Shown one piece after another: positions 63,194 to 64,000 of a stretch of DNA of 64,000 nt; within the stretch, counting starts at the first letter, position 1; every line of letters starts with the position of its first letter. This stretch comes from Datnioides undecimradiatus (lineage: Eukaryota; Chordata; Actinopteri; Lobotiformes; Datnioididae): contig WARS01000007.1 of the NCBI GenBank assembly GCA_008933995.1, positions 3,412,230 to 3,476,229 on the forward strand, written 5' to 3'. Under the pieces are notes generated by a model. That model ran no database searches, was not told where the DNA came from, and was given only the letters and a program-made list of their open reading frames with translations. A program made the position numbers and the translations under genes.

Positions 63194-64000
63194 GCACTTA
63201 AGCATTAAAATACTTTTCATGATGTGGATATGAGGAGAATTTCATATTAAGCTCTGTGGGTGTGTGCACGGAGCAGGCCAAGTTATTTGTTCTAAGTTAT
63301 AATTATGTGTCTGAATGACTTTCGGATACAGTGGTGTGTATAAACAACACCAAACAACATTTAAACATGTCAGAACAGGAACACAAGTGTAATTAAGGGC
63401 ATTAATAATGACTGTACCATATGTGGCTTTGCCGGTTCCAGTATCCCTGTACTGTGCATGATGGCGCACTGTCATGACTTACTGGTGCACTTAGATAGAA
63501 CAAAGTAACTGATGATGTTATTAGTTTACACCTTTTTTACATCTATTTTATCTATAGTGTTTCCCACAGATACCAGTGAGACAGTAATGTGGATAAATGA
63601 ATGGATGGATTCTGTTGCATCTTATTCTTGCGCTGCAGTTATTCCATGTTGCTCTGGTTGTGAATGTGTGTTTGAACTACCCTGTGATCTAGTTTGAGCA
63701 GAGAAACATGCAAATCAATTAAAACTGTGAGCAATGCACGCATTTGAAAACTATACATTGAGATTTTATCATAAGCACGTCATTAACCTCAACATTCAGT
63801 CCTTCTTAGCCCTACGGCCTATAACATATTACAGCAATAGTAGCTCTTATTAGCTCTCCACCAGTAACATTTCTACCTTATTTAGGCCTCATGTTGAGGA
63901 GGTGTTGGAGTAAAGGTTTGGCTGCCTGCTGAAGTCAGTTCACTGGGCTGGAAGAGGATCCTCAAAGTGAAGCATTTGTTAAAGATTTGACACTAAAACC

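Larger units (their letters stand above)
48797..64000 (-). other. rai14: Probable 5' intron of rai14 (open at window edge)
   Basis: 15.2 kb with no recognisable coding exon on either strand. It holds CA and CG/CA microsatellites, the TTAA MITE and two weak repeat fragments. The next upstream coding exon should encode an MKSLKAKF-like leader and end in phase 0; none was found. No CpG-rich promoter-like stretch was seen, so the promoter is probably also beyond the window. A small alternative first exon could have been missed. Confidence 0.6.

Overview
The window looks like nuclear DNA from a spiny-rayed (percomorph-type) teleost fish. It has GT-AG split genes and many CA/GT, GA and GATA microsatellites. 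It also has several degenerate interspersed repeats whose wording I recognise from teleost genomes: 'gttagcatgctaa'-type repeats, 'cagtgtcttgcccaagg'-type repeats, an A/T-rich 'gctgcaa...gcagct' element and a TTAA-flanked MITE. There is no bacterial-style gene packing. Most short open frames are chance ORFs or translated microsatellites.

One gene is clearly resolved. On the minus strand, 48796 down to 33838, lie 19 coding exons of rai14 (retinoic acid induced 14, ankycorbin). All exon joins keep frame and all introns are GT-AG. Together they encode 1002 residues from a [12 protein letters not shown] start to a TGA stop. In order the protein has about seven ankyrin-type repeats, a short basic/proline linker with [10 protein letters not shown], and a long coiled coil. 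It ends in the conserved block [22 protein letters not shown]. The short N-terminal coding exon (MKSLKAKF-like in vertebrates) was not found, so it probably lies beyond 64000 and the last 15.2 kb of the window is 5' intron. A 3' UTR of about 1.7 kb ends near an AATAAA signal at 32139-32134.

Layout: 1-32.1 kb is downstream of rai14 and appears intergenic, with fossil repeats, a LINE reverse-transcriptase remnant near 30.0 kb and two weak orphan-exon candidates near 0.85-0.97 and 13.6 kb. A near-consensus CTCF-type site sits at 31421-31435, about 0.7 kb past the rai14 poly(A) site. 32.1-48.8 kb is the rai14 transcription unit, with a decayed hAT/ZBED-type transposase in the intron between the tenth and eleventh visible exons. 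48.8-64 kb is non-coding, with microsatellites, Z-DNA-prone CG/CA tracts and a 366-bp MITE with terminal inverted repeats.

I did not find a new multi-gene system. The points most worth checking are the CTCF-type site, the transposon fossils, the MITE and the two orphan-exon candidates.
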